Assembly (NCBI RefSeq): GCF_022201045.2 | Contig: NC_068557.1 | Coordinates: 20,747,501 to 20,811,500 of the forward strand | Reading direction: 5' to 3' | Source: Citrus sinensis | Lineage: Eukaryota > Streptophyta > Magnoliopsida > Sapindales > Rutaceae | Length of the DNA stretch: 64,000 bases | Part shown: one piece after another, positions 9,974 to 22,700 of the stretch | How positions within the stretch are numbered: position 1 is the first letter of the stretch | Layout of the letters: each line of letters starts with the position of its first letter | Program-made: the position numbers and the translations under genes | The notes under the pieces: model-generated | What the model was told of the DNA's origin: nothing | Database searches by the model: none | Seen by the model: the letters and a program-made list of their open reading frames with translations, nothing else

Positions 9974-12171
9974 TCATGATTCTTCTTCATCAGCTTCAGC
10001 AGCAGCAATCTCAGAGTCCAATTTGTCCATTAACTGCCTGCTTACGAAATTAGCAACGGATATCATGTCAAGAATGACACTTGGATCTAGGCCAACACCT
10101 CCACGTTTGATCATGCCACAAATGTGCCCTTGTCTATTGATGGAAATAGAAACTGCTGAGCTCATTTGGGATTCCTCTTCCAAGGTAGCATCTACAATAT
10201 AGTGCTTTCCTACCTACAAAAGAGAAGGGCAAATATTATTGAAGGTTAAAATAGATTTACAAATTATGAACTATTAGAGGAAATGGTACCTTTGTTAATG
10301 TAGTAATGACAGGAACTCCAGATGTGTCGAACTGCAGAAATTCTTCATCACTTATATCCACCTCTGGTTGCTCATCACTTGCAGCCTCGGCTGCAACATG
10401 GACACTTGGGATGCCTGTATTGCTCAAAGCAGCCTTTGGAAAGAAATAGAGAATTGATAAATTAATATCATGTTTTCACACCAGGGAAATAACCACATCG
10501 TTGCTATAAGAAAGGTATCTCTACATGATTCGTTAAGAACATTGGTGATCAAACAACTTCTGTCGTTGTGGCAAAGAACATTTGAGCATACATGCATGAA
10601 ATTGTTAAAAGCCTGTAGTTAACATAAAAGTGATAACCACTTAGGCTTCGGCACAAACTCAGCAGGCTTAGTCAACTAAGTGGAAGGATTCTAAATTTCA
10701 AGGAGAAAAGAGAGCGAGAGAGAAAGAAAGAGAGAGAAAGAGAAGAAGCAGCCCAAAAAACGGAGCAACTCAATGTCTGACCAATCAGAGGCTTAAAATG
10801 TTTAGAAGCAAGCAATCGGACATAGAGCATCAATAGCCAGGGCATTCCATTTTGGATATTTGCTTATATGAGATGACAAAGCTACTTGGTGTGACAACAA
10901 AAGTACCTTAATGGCAGCACCTAAAGCATCCAGAAGATTTCCATCAGAACTAATAACTAGGCCATCGATATAAAGATCCCAACAAACTTTTCCTTCCACA
11001 ACTACTAGGGACGAGAGATCAATTCCAGCTCCTGAAAAAATTTAGGACAAAACCATAATAAATTGAAATAGCAAGACCAAAAATAACAGTACAACATTCA
11101 ATACCAAGAAGTGTAGCTATCGAAAGGCTAAAAAATGAGGTTTAGATTTTCAATGAAAAGAAAGCATTCACGAGTCAAACCTGCTCCGCTTTTACCACCC
11201 AAAAGGCAACGCTGAAGAGCACTTGAGAGCTCTGCAGACAGTTCTTCACCCCCTCTACCCTGTGTACAATGTACATAGAATTAACTAGCAGAAATAACAA
11301 GACAAGATAAAGGTATTGAGAAGATATAAAAACAAATCATAGCATCTAAAAAAGTTGTTAATCACTGTACAGATTAAAGTCGCATATGTGTGAGGAAAAT
11401 CAACTTAGGGCTTAGACTTGCATCATAGAGCTATAAACACCATACTAAATGTCAAACTAAATAGACACAAGGAGTGCCAAGAATATAATCAACGTAAAGA
11501 TTATATATCAAGAATGACGCCCTACACATTAGCATGGTCACAGAGAAAACTAATGGGCAATAACTCTTATCTCCAATGTTATTAATCATTCAACTTAATT
11601 ATATCTCCAAACTGTTGCACAAAATAACCTGAGCTAGAGAATATCACCAACATTTACAACCTTGCAAATGACCATTATCAACAAAGTAGTATGATACTCA
11701 AAGAGGAGTAGAATCAAAGAGCACAACCTCAAATGTCGGCTCTGCAGTCGGGCTGCAATCAACAAATATAGCAACCTTTCCTTTGTCGGGTTGCATGGCA
11801 CTTGGCCTTCCAAGTTCAGCCTGCATACAAACTCAATCAAACAAAACAATAACATACATATCACAAGAAGATTTCAACTCTAGACCATCACATACCTTCA
11901 CACTAGCAATAACATCTGTTGACCCCATCCTGACTCTAGCTGAACCATTCGCCTGCCATGGAAACAAAATTAAATGTAAACTTTACATAATTAAAAAAAA
12001 TGAGCAGAAGTAAAACAAGACTAATTTGCATTAACAAACTCTAACCTGAGGAATGACTCCGGTTTCAACATAAATGGGTCTGTAAGTATATCTTTTGCGA
12101 CCATCAGAACGAAGGTCCTGAGCAATGCCACCTTTAATGAATTCTTTTTCTCCCTCAGAAAGTCCCACCAT
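9974..12171 (-). CDS. RRP42: Exosome complex core subunit RRP42
   Basis: RRP42 is one of the six RNase PH-like proteins forming the ring of the eukaryotic RNA exosome, which processes and degrades RNA 3' to 5' in nucleus and cytoplasm. The plant ring subunits are mostly structural. Seven exons were assigned: 12171-12046, 11952-11896, 11820-11728, 11259-11181, 11031-10907, 10433-10290 and 10213-9974. All have GT-AG borders and join in frame to 287 residues, close to the Arabidopsis protein. Diagnostic stretches are GGIAQDLRSDGRKRYTYRPI near residue 15, FVDCSPTAEPTFE near 85, GKSGAGAG near 115, and the C-terminal DPSVILDMISVA. The start MVGLSEGE matches the family. A likely 5'UTR intron acceptor (GATGCAG) lies about 10 bases upstream of the ATG. 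The gene is divergent from ADA2a, about 1 kb away. No lesion is seen. Confidence 0.95.
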
Positions 12172-12490
12172 TGCTTCACCTGCATCAAGGTTGAATACAA
12201 ATGCATAGATGATTAGCCCGAAACATTGATACCCGTGAATTAGAAATAGAAAAATAATTGGCAGCAAAGGTTAATTTCACTTGGGCAATTTCACAAACAT
12301 ATGGCCGGCATTAAGCGCAACAAACGAAATTGAGCAGAAAATAATCAAATTTTGAAGAAGGCCACGGCCATATACATTCACTTGTGAGATAAATTTGTTA
12401 TGTACTCGTGCTTCTTCACTGAATCAGTGGTTATTGAAGGATATTCAAGCAATAGGTAAGCAGAAAAACGCTTTTTGAAAACCTAAGTTG

Positions 12491-12595
12491 TTTCAATTCG
12501 CGCTTTTTGCAAAAAAAGGAACACGTGTCCGACCACGGGTTTCAATTCGCGCTTTTTAATTTTGTAATAAAAAGAACACGTGTCCAACCGCGGGG
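12491..12595. promoter_or_regulatory. Duplicated G-box/ABRE-like unit between RRP42 and ADA2a
   Basis: Two direct copies of about 50 bp (12491-12539 and 12540-12595) each run TTTCAATTCGCGCTTTTT, an A-rich spacer, then GAACACGTGTCC and AaCCrCGGG. Each carries a CACGTG core, at 12522-12527 and 12577-12582, in the ACGTGTCC context bound by plant bZIP/bHLH factors. The pair lies about 320 bp upstream of the RRP42 start and 550 bp upstream of the ADA2a start, so it could serve either gene. The binding role is inferred from the motif. Confidence 0.6.
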
Positions 12596-13148
12596 AAATG
12601 AATAAAATTATTTTATTAGTCCCTACATTTGCTCAATACCACAAATAGATGTACCATTTTACAACAATGTTTTTACAAGTCCACGCCGTCATATCCCATT
12701 TCGAATTCGTTTATTTTTAATTACAGATACACCCTGGCATCGTGGACTCGTTTTGTTCGTGTGTTTGTTAGGAATATAGGGGTATTCCAGTCCAATCACT
12801 AATTTTTAACTAATTTTTCACTGGGTCTAACTCAATTACTCAAGGGACCACGTTTAGTGAAAAATATAATCTGTGATCTCACTTGTAATTTCTCTGAACT
12901 TCCGGCATCATTTGTTTACCCCACTTACTGTGCCTCAAGAGCCAAAACGCTTTCGCACAATTTTTTTTGGGTTTTTTTTTAACCTAAAATTTCGACGCCT
13001 AGCTGAGCTCGTTAGAGTTCAGGTTGGTGTAAGAATTTTTTTTTTTTGGTTTTAATGGAGCGTTAATCTATGTAAAAATTTTCATTTCTTCTTCATTTAA
13101 TAAGCATTTGGCTGCGTTCTTGTTTCTGAGATCAGGTGATTTGGATCA

Positions 13149-16100
13149 ATGGGTCGGTATCGGGCTGTTTCCCATGTTGCTGATGAGGATCACAGCCAAA
13201 AGTACGCAATACTCTTTTCATATGTCAATTTATTAAATTTTTTTGAAGTAATTTGCTGAGATTTCGAGCTAATTGATATCTGAGAATCCCCCCCCCCCCC
13301 CCAAAAAAAAAAAGCGATTTTGGGTTTTTTTTCTTTGGTTTAGTGCATTCTTTAAATCGATTTTGTAGATACAGTTTTGAAGATTTTATATGAGGTCTTA
13401 ATTCCTTTTAATATTTTTTAACAATTTGATAAGTTTAGAGTGTATGTGATATGCTTGAGGAACAAATAGCTTTATAAACATGAATTTTCTCTACAAAGAT
13501 GGGTGAGAGTAGTAGATTTAACATTCTAGATGTCCTATTTCTGTCATATTGTGGACGACCAATTTGTTGACATATATGTAGATTTGATATTGGTTAAGCT
13601 CATGAATACCCTTTTGTAGGATGTAGATATTGTTATCCTTGAGTGCGCAGAAAAGATGACAAGTTTCGGCTTCTGAGAATATCTGTAGCTATTTGATTCA
13701 CAACTTCACATTCTTTTTGTGTGGTACAGAAGTTGAGAAATGCTTTGGTGCTGTGGTTTTCAATCACAAATGAAAGATATAAAAAGTTGTGCAATGGTGT
13801 ATTAAAGTACTAAATTGGGAGTAGATTAATTCATTGTTTTACTTGTGATGTTTATCTTTGTGGCAGTCTTACAAATTCTATTTCTATTTTCAGTAGGTCC
13901 AAAAGGAAAAGGACCATATCCAGCTTAGAGAATGTAGAGACTGCATCAACAGGTACTCTGTCATCAGCATATAAATCATATGTTGGAATTATGCTTTCAG
14001 AATTCGATGTGGTCCAATTTCTCCCGTTTTACTAATTTGTAGTCTATTATTGTTCTAATATACCATATTATATGATCTGCAGTTGTAGCTCAATTAGAAT
14101 GAAAGGTTCAAAGTTAATAATATCCTCCATATAATAATGATTGTCTTCTTGAAGTTTTCAAATCATACTATATCCCGTAGCTGAAAGAATCAACTTAGCT
14201 TTGAATCTATATTTTTTTCCTGTTTTATTTTTCTCCACTAACTCTTTCACTGACAATGTGTCATAGGTCAACCATTGAGCGAAGGAAAAGGGGCATTATA
14301 CCATTGTAATTATTGCAACAAAGATCTTTCTGGAATGGTTCGAATTAAGTGTGCTATGTGTTCGGATTTTGACCTATGCGTCGAGTGCTTTTCTGTTGGA
14401 GCTCAAATCTATCCGCATGAAAGCAATCATCCATATAGGGTTATGGTTAGTTGCATTAATTTTGTTATTCCTTCTATTGTAAGCCCATTATAATGATCTG
14501 ATCTCATCAGTGGTTATTGACTCCTATATTATAGTTTCTTGTTTGAAGTTTCTGTACAATTTCCATTCTCCATGATTGTCGATATGTATTTTGGTTATAT
14601 AAGATATCAGCAAAAATGGGAAATATTAAGTACTTCAAAGTAATTGCTTGTTTGATATGTTTACATAATTGCTTTCCAACAGGATAATTTGTCTTTTCCA
14701 CTTATTTGTCCAGACTGGAATGCAGATGAAGAGATTTTACTTCTAGAGGTATTTCTATTTGTTTATAAATGAGTTAAACTTTTCTGTTATTCACTTAATA
14801 TTTGGAGTAAATCCGCTGATAGTCCTTGTGAATTTGCATGTCATCTCATTTGATGGCTAGGGGTGATTGTGTCTTGTTTTTAGGGCATTGAGATGTATGG
14901 ATTCGGAAATTGGGGTGAAGTTTCAGAACATGTCGGGACCAAGAGCAAGTCACAGTGTATTGACCATTATAATGCTATATACATGAATTCCCCATGCTTT
15001 CCTCTGCCGGTATGCAAGTATTACACTATAAATTTTGTCACACACACCTACATACCATAACAGTATTGTACTAATAATATTCCTGATGAATTGTTGGCGT
15101 AGGACTTGTCTCATGTAATGGGAAAGAACAGGGAAGAGCTCCTTGCTATGGCCAAGGAGCATCAACAAGTCAAGAAAGGTTAGTTCTCTATTGATTCCGT
15201 TCTTACCTTGAGGATAGAAGCTGAATGTTGTAGATTATATTAAAATGAGAATGTACATGGAGGTTAAATACCCAATATTTTGACAGCACCACTCTTGGGT
15301 AATTTTCTAGGTGGTTAATTTGCGTTTTTGTGGATTTTATTACTCTTGGCAGTTTCAGTTCAAGAATAGCCTCACATTCGCTTCTTGTGAATTGATCCTA
15401 ATGCATAACTGTTTAAGTCTGTCAGTAGATTCTTTCCCGTTTCTATGAATATGGTTTACTTGCTTTTAATTACATTTGTTGGCATGAATGCTCTGCATGG
15501 AGCCATAAGATGCATATTATATATGTTTATGCGTGTGTGTGTGTATAGAGCCAGGATGCTGTATTTGACTTTTCTTTTGCCACAGAACTTCCCACCGTTG
15601 CTGAGCTGGCACTGAAAGAAGATGCTCCCTTCTCTACAAGAATGAAGTAAAAATACCTTCTCTGTTTTACAATTGATATGTATCCACATCCACTTTCTGT
15701 TTCTGTTTTCTTATTTTTTTTGTATGTGCTTGATCAGGCCCGAGACAAGAAAAGAAGATACAACTCGTCAATCCTCATCTGGCTTAACTACTGGTATTAC
15801 CATTATTGCTTATTAGAAAAATTTATCTATTGAACTTCTCTATTCATTTTTTATGGGTCCAAATATGCAATTGATAAATTATATTCAGTGACATATTTTC
15901 AACTTTTCAGTTGAGGTAAACTCCATTGATCCAAGCAATGGCAATGCATTCTCTTTTAAGAAGGCCTCAAACATGACACAAGTAAAGGAGAGTGTTAAAG
16001 TGGAAGGTATGCTCACATAATTTATATCTGTGTTGACAGTGTGACACTTCGTTGGGTACCTTTCAGTTCACTGTAATCATCTTAAATCTTATGTGCGACT

Positions 16101-18681
16101 GGCTTCAGTTATGGGAAGCATTGCTTACCTAGTTAGGCCAAACTAGGCTGAATTTATAATTTGCCTTGCCACAAAATCCGTTTTCAAGGCACGTTAACAT
16201 GCGCAGAATTCACGATGACAATGCTTTTTATATTTTACTTAACATGGGATTCTGTTGGAAGCAAGGCCGTAAGGACTGAATAGATAATGTGTTTAGTCAT
16301 CATACTGAATCGGTGAAGAAGTCATTTATATTTCGTATTCAGGGTAAGTGCCTGATGGTTTTCTATTGTGTAGTGCTTGCAGAACCTCAGTCAGACAGGA
16401 GCATTGGGGAGAAAAAACTTAGGACATCTGGGGATGAGAGGCCGTCTATGAAGGAGTTGAGTGGCTATAACTTCAAGAGACAAGAATTTGAGATTGAATA
16501 CGATAATGATGCAGAGCATTTATTGGCAGATATGGAATTTAATAAAAATGATACTGATGCTGAGCGTGAATTGAAGCTGAGAGTACTGCGTATTTACGGA
16601 AAAAGGTACCTATGTACTCGCATGAATTTGCATGTTTTAGGAATAAGATACTGTGTCCAAGGCTTATGGACAGGTTTGTTACTCTTATCTTGAATTTCAG
16701 AAATAGAACAGTTGAGGAAAAGTGAAAATTTGTCATTTAGGTTCATTGGAAATGTATACGTCCTGGAATACAATGATGCGTTGAGTTGTGGATGGAAATC
16801 CATGCAGACGTTTGACACTCTAGTTGTATTTAGATGAAAATCAAAATTAATAGTGGAATCGAGTCACTAACTATTCATTTAAAAAGCATTATTTTATCCG
16901 TCATGGATTAAATTTCTGAGACCTACTTAGCTATATGAGGAAATTTCATTTATGTGAACTCAGTAATCCTAGTTTAAGTAAAGGTAGATACTTCTTCTTC
17001 CCCCCCCCAAAAAAAAGAAAAAAAGAAAAAAAGAACAGCATCAGATACACTTGAAGAGTAAGGCATCAATGCAAGGGTGTGCTCATATTTTCTCAGCCAC
17101 ATGTATATCTATGCTTTGTTATTATATTTTAAGTTACATGCCTGTACTCTCTTAAACTGTTAGTCCCTAAGAGGTGCTTACCACAGAATAGTTTTTAAGA
17201 ATGCTTTTCTGTTCATTTATGGTAGCTTGACAAGTATGCAATAACATAACAGAGCTACTTTTACCTTTTTCTCTATGTTAATATGATATTCAATACTGTT
17301 CTCTTTGTCGATAACTATAATGCATTTGGACTTCTGACATGACAGGCTTGATGAGAGGAAACGCAGGAAGGACTTCATACTTGAAAGAAACTTGCTATTC
17401 CCTGATCCATTTGAGAGGAATCTCTCACCCGAAGAGAGGGAAATATATCAGCAATACAAGGTCTTCATGCGGTTCCACTCAAAAGAAGATCATGAGGAGT
17501 TGCTCAAGAGTGTTATTGAAGAACATCGGATTGTCAAAAGAATACAAGAACTTCAGGTTTGTTTGTACTTCACATTTACCGTGTAAGGGTGATGATAGGC
17601 ATAGAAAAACCTCTTCATGCCAGTATAGCTGATTGTCTGTACAGAATTAACGTCAGTTGGTATAGCTCAGTAGAAGGATCTAAAGTTGAATAGAAAATGA
17701 TACTTATTAATATTTACTATTGAGGTCTCTTTATTTGATATCAAGTTGGACACAGGTTGATATGTCTATATCTTGATTATAGCCAATTGTTCTATTGGTT
17801 TTAATGGAAAAGCAATTTGCAACCCTAGTTCTTATGTTTGACATTAAGCCTTTCATTTTAATGCTTTAAATTATTCCCTGATTTTCATTTCACTAAAATG
17901 CACATCTACCGGCCTATGCATGTAGAATAATTATCCACTGAGTGAGCTGAGGTCTGTAATATTCGCAATAATATAATATGCAGGAAGCACAAGCTGCTGG
18001 TTGTCGTACATCCTCTGAGGCACATAGATTTCTAGAACAGAAGAGGAAAAAGGAAGCTGAGGAAAATGGCCAGAGAGTGAAGGAAAGTGGCCAGGCTGGT
18101 CCAAGTGGTAAAGTGTTGCAGAGGCCAAATAGTCTCAAAGAAGTTGAGGTCAGCCCTCGTGGAGTTGTGAGGGGTTCCACCAGTTTACAGCCATTTGGCA
18201 ATGATTCATACTCAACTATTGCTAGCTCCCTGGAAGACTGGGACATCTCTGGGTTTGTGGGTGCCGATCTACTTTCTGAAACTGTGAGGACTCTGTTCCT
18301 TATGTCCTATGTCTTCATGGTCAAATAGTCAGTGAGTCAGTGAAATGCCCAGAAACATGCGGGACATCACACATTGTTTCTTAAAATATAGTCGTTGTAT
18401 GAATGGATCAACTTCTGTGGAATCAGGTTTGTTCTGTGTTTTACAAAGCTTAAAATTTTGACTGAAGGATCTATTGATGTTCTATGCAGGAGAAACGACT
18501 CTGTGGTGAGATTAAGATACTACCGGCACACTATCTCAAAATGTTGGAGATCTTATCGGTAGAGATATACAAGGGCAACGTTAGCAAGAAATCGGATGCT
18601 CATAACCTGTTCAAGGTTGAACCAAATAAAGTTGATAGGGTATATGATATGCTTGTGAGAAAGGGAATTGCTCAAGCATGA
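13149..18681 (+). CDS. ADA2A: Transcriptional adaptor ADA2a
   Basis: ADA2a is the adaptor that holds and stimulates the GCN5 histone acetyltransferase in the nuclear SAGA/ADA-type coactivator module. Thirteen exons were assigned: 13149-13201, 13894-13952, 14267-14445, 14683-14748, 14884-15009, 15103-15178, 15586-15646, 15738-15793, 15911-16006, 16383-16605, 17346-17556, 17984-18283 and 18490-18681. They give 565 residues in one frame. Domains in order are a ZZ zinc finger at about 45-90 (CNYCNKDL, then CAMCSDFDLCVEC), a SANT/Myb domain at about 107-155 (DWNADEEILLLEGIEMYGFG), a conserved middle region containing FEIEYDNDAEHLLADMEF, and a C-terminal SWIRM domain (LPAHYLKMLEIL, then KSDAHNLFKVEPNKVDRVYD). 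The sequence is closer to ADA2a than ADA2b in the exon 10-12 wording. Exon 2 has two acceptors three bases apart. Confidence 0.94.
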
Positions 18682-19311
18682 TCACACACATCCTAATTCC
18701 ATCTCCCTTTCATTTTTCAAAATGCATGTACACCAAAGTTGTACAGTAAAATTTTTTTTATTTTTTTTTATTTGGGTTCCTGAAGACTCAGATAAAATCT
18801 AGTCATAGTCATAGATTCGAAGTAGGTAGCGATAATTTATTAGTCACTTCAGCAACCTGTATTCAAAGAATCAAAATTAAGATTCTCTTTCTCAGCAATT
18901 CTTGCAGGTGCTGCATGCTTGTGGCTTTGGAGCTCAAGTTTCCCTTTACAGCTAAAACGTATTTAATTACACAGAGACAAGTACAGCGTGCGTAAGATAC
19001 CAACAAAAACTTTTTATCAGGGCATGACGTAGTAAATAGTTACCGAGCTACTTCGGTCTCTTGATATTCTAACCACTTGCTAAAGGATCAGATCATTGCC
19101 AACAAAGCAATTTTTTTTGGTTTTTTAACGAACAAACTCATGCTTTTATTAATTGAAATATAATACGGTTTTTTAAGGTCCAATTTTTTGAGAAATGCAT
19201 TTATTTTTTTATTAATTAAAAAAAAATACACATACATGCAATTTAAGTGAAAAATACTACGGTACCCACCATAGAACTGACCAACCACAAAACGGTTAGG
19301 CATTTGCGTAC

Positions 19312-19346
<35 letters not shown>

Positions 19347-19763
19347 CGCAGCTCGAAGATAGAGAATCGATCTACGGAAGCTTTGGTCAAACGAGAAGAG
19401 GGCATAGGCGAGTGGGGAAGTAGTGTACAAAACAAAAACAAAAACAAAAATAGGGGAAGACGACTACTGTCAACGTGGGCCATTGAGTTCAGTTGAGTTC
19501 AGATGTTGGTTCCAATTCAATGTTAAAGTCAAATTAACCTTTTCAATAGCAACAAGTTTCAGTCCCCTAGAGAGTCAAAGTCAAAGTTACTTCACATTCA
19601 CAATTGACAATTCCAAACCTAAGAAATCCCAAAAACAGCGTGTCTCTACTCTACCGCACACGCCCAGGCCCCCAAAACCTCCCATAATCTGATTCATTTT
19701 CAAGTACACACTTGACACATCCCTTTCTCTTGTCTCCGTTTGGCCGTTTCGCACTGAGATCTA
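18682..19763. other. Convergent intergenic region, ADA2a to SAP
   Basis: This contains the 3' ends of two genes facing each other. It includes an A-run of about 31 bases at 19315-19345 and several shorter T/A runs. No reading frame or structured element was supported. Confidence 0.55.
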
Positions 19764-22700
19764 TTATGCCCCAAAATCCCACAAATGTATATTCGTCCCG
19801 CATGATGCTGCCACGTGCCTGTCATCACCCACAAACGCAATCACTTCCTCTCCTATTCTTTCCCTAAAACTATACATATACTCCCCTCCCTCCACTTCCC
19901 ATACCCTTATGACTCCCTCAACGCACATCAGCGCGTACCCTTGATTCATGCAACCCATTACGTTCACATTCCTGTCAGCTCTCAAACTAAACCTACACAC
20001 CTCCTCAAACGTGTCAACCCGGCGCACAATAGCCAGTCTGCGGTTTTGATTTTCCAACTCCCTATTCTCTACTACAATGTACGCCTCGGCGTTAACGTCA
20101 ACCGAGGTCACATATAACCCTCTCCCGTACCCCCGCTCACCCAATACCATCCCTTGGTTTCTTAAATCGAATGTTATGACACGTGAGCTCGTGCACGCCA
20201 CGGCAGACTCATGACTCGTCACCCTTACTCGCCCCACGAACTCGGTGAACTCGGTCAGCATTCGCCATCCCATCACAGTGTTATGGTCTGTCAAGTCCCC
20301 CCCAACGAACACTTCTTCCGCTTGACGGTCCCAGATGTGGAAGGCCCGCCCCGCTAGCCCCGCGTAGAGGCCTACCCAGTACCGTGAGCAGCCAGTAAAG
20401 TCGATCAAAACGCCGTCGTCCATCACGCTACCAAAGTGGGCCGTACGAGTTTCATTCGCCACGTCATCAATGACGGCCACGTGGATGTCCCCATCCAACG
20501 TGGCGAAAATGAGTTGGGAGGCCGTTAATATTATGCCCGATACTGCACGTGAGAACTGGCCGAGGCGATCGCTGTGTTGGGGCCGGAAGGTCCTGATGTG
20601 GAGGCGGGTGGTGAGGTCGAAGAGGCGGACGGCGCCGTCGGCGAAGCCGCAGGCGAGGTAGAGGTCGGACAGAGTGAGGCAGCGACACGTTAGACCGTCG
20701 GGGTTGTCCACGTCAGAGGGGTCGAAATAGAGATTGAAGTGGGTGTATCTACGCGTTCGGAAATTCTGGGCCGTTCGGTGGCGATAGATGTACTCGTCTC
20801 GCCACGTGGCGTGCAGGAGGTTAGTCCGGCCCCAAATTCGTCGAGTGAGACGGTGCCAGAGAAGATCAGAGCGTGAGACTGCTCGCCACGTGGAACAAAC
20901 CTGCATGCAAACAAAACGCCACATACACACCCATGAGATTGTTCATGCATGCACGTAACTGTGGAATTCGATAAGTAAAAATGTTATTTTTTTTCGTGTG
21001 AAGACTTCGGAGTCCCTATTATTATACAATTTCTCATATAAGGCCATAGTTAATCCATATAATCAGATAGGTCCCTAAACTTGGTCTTCGATCTTGAAAT
21101 CATGGGGTTGGTAAAAAGAAAAGATATGCAAATATTATATGGGTACCGACTGTACAGTAAGCATCTATTTGGCACAATCTCTTCGTTTTATTGTTAATAA
21201 TTTCTCAAATGCGCATTTCCATTTTTTTTTTTTTGGTTAGACCCATTTCCATTTGCTTCCTAGCTAGCTAGCAATTAAATATTTGCAAATGGTAAAACTA
21301 AAAACTAAATATAGTGAACAATGTTTTGTCACTGCAATATTACAGTTACTAAATGGAGTCCGACATGAGAGTATTAAGGGAAGAAAGCAGATGTATGCCG
21401 CAGCCCATGAATCTAAAGATCTATGAGAATAGTCCACGTGACTATGTGAGTAAAGGCTTGTAAAATAAAATAAAATTAAATGTTTGAAAAATTCAAAACT
21501 TGAAGGTAGAGCCTGGAGCCATTGCCAGGGAGGCAGGAGAGACTAGGGACTAGAGAGCAGAGTAGAGGTAGTAGGCGTGTAAGACAAAGACAGTACTGAG
21601 AAAAGAGAAAGATGTGTATGCTTTTGGATGTCGTCAGAGGAAAGAGCTCAGTTGAGTCAGTCAGTCAGAAAGGAAATAAAGAAGAAGAGAGATGATGATG
21701 ATATTGATACATCGAAGTAGATGGAATTGATGCAGACTTGTCTCTGTCTTGTAGCAGCACCTATAGACTTGTTGTACTAGTACAAGCAGCAGTGACTTGG
21801 TTGGTACAAATTAATAATCACACCCCCACCCCACCCCACCCCACCCCACCCTCTCGTCATTGACTCGATTCATAAATCCTACCATCAGGGAGAAAGCTTA
21901 TATATAGCTTGGGACTGTGACAGCTCCTTCATTTGTTTTTGTTCATCAATTCATGTTATTAAAAGGGATTCATATAAAAGGTACACATTCAAGTACAAAG
22001 AAAATGTGTTGTGATGAAACTTGAAAGTGGAGAGGAGATTTGTTTCATCTTGTTCGATGAGAGGAATCTAGAAAAGAGGACAAAAAGATTATATAGCTTA
22101 TTATCTGTGGTCCATGCTCTCTAGAGTTGTTATCATGGAAAGCTAAAGCTTATTATATATATAGAACATAGGATACATAAAACATACAAGCGTGTTTTTT
22201 TTTTTTTTTAAATCTCTCTTTCATTTCCAAGAAAGGCTTGGCAAAGGTCTGTCTCGTTAAAAGCAAAGAATCTATCACCCAACTTGCCTTTTTTCTGCCT
22301 TTCTTTGACTCTCATTTCTTATGGCTTCCACTTCCAACATCCCTCATTCCCTCTGGCTTTGCTTTTGCTCTGTATTTGCTTCCCCATAACCCCCCACGCC
22401 CTTACGCCCTTGCTATGTTGGTTTTTGTTTTTCTAAAATATTTTATTACAAGTGTATGCAACGAACAAACTAAAAGAGAACAAAACAGAAGTCACCAAGG
22501 GGTGCTGGTTCTGGCCCCTGGCTTTAATTATGCGATCAGAATGAGAAGATTAGATGACATTATCTCTGAGGTGACATGGGAGACAGGAGCTTACTGTGCC
22601 AGCATTGGGCTCCATGTGCTTTTTGGTTATGCACATGCTGGCTTTTGACTCAAGATGCATGAAGAGAAGAATTGGGACCTAAAGAAAGCTAGGTGGGCTT

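Noticed and set aside
22238..22648. 136-codon open frame on + inside the SAP intron
   Set aside because: The translation is a low-information hydrophobic string with no domain. It lies within a spliced intron of the opposite-strand gene and has no promoter or family support.
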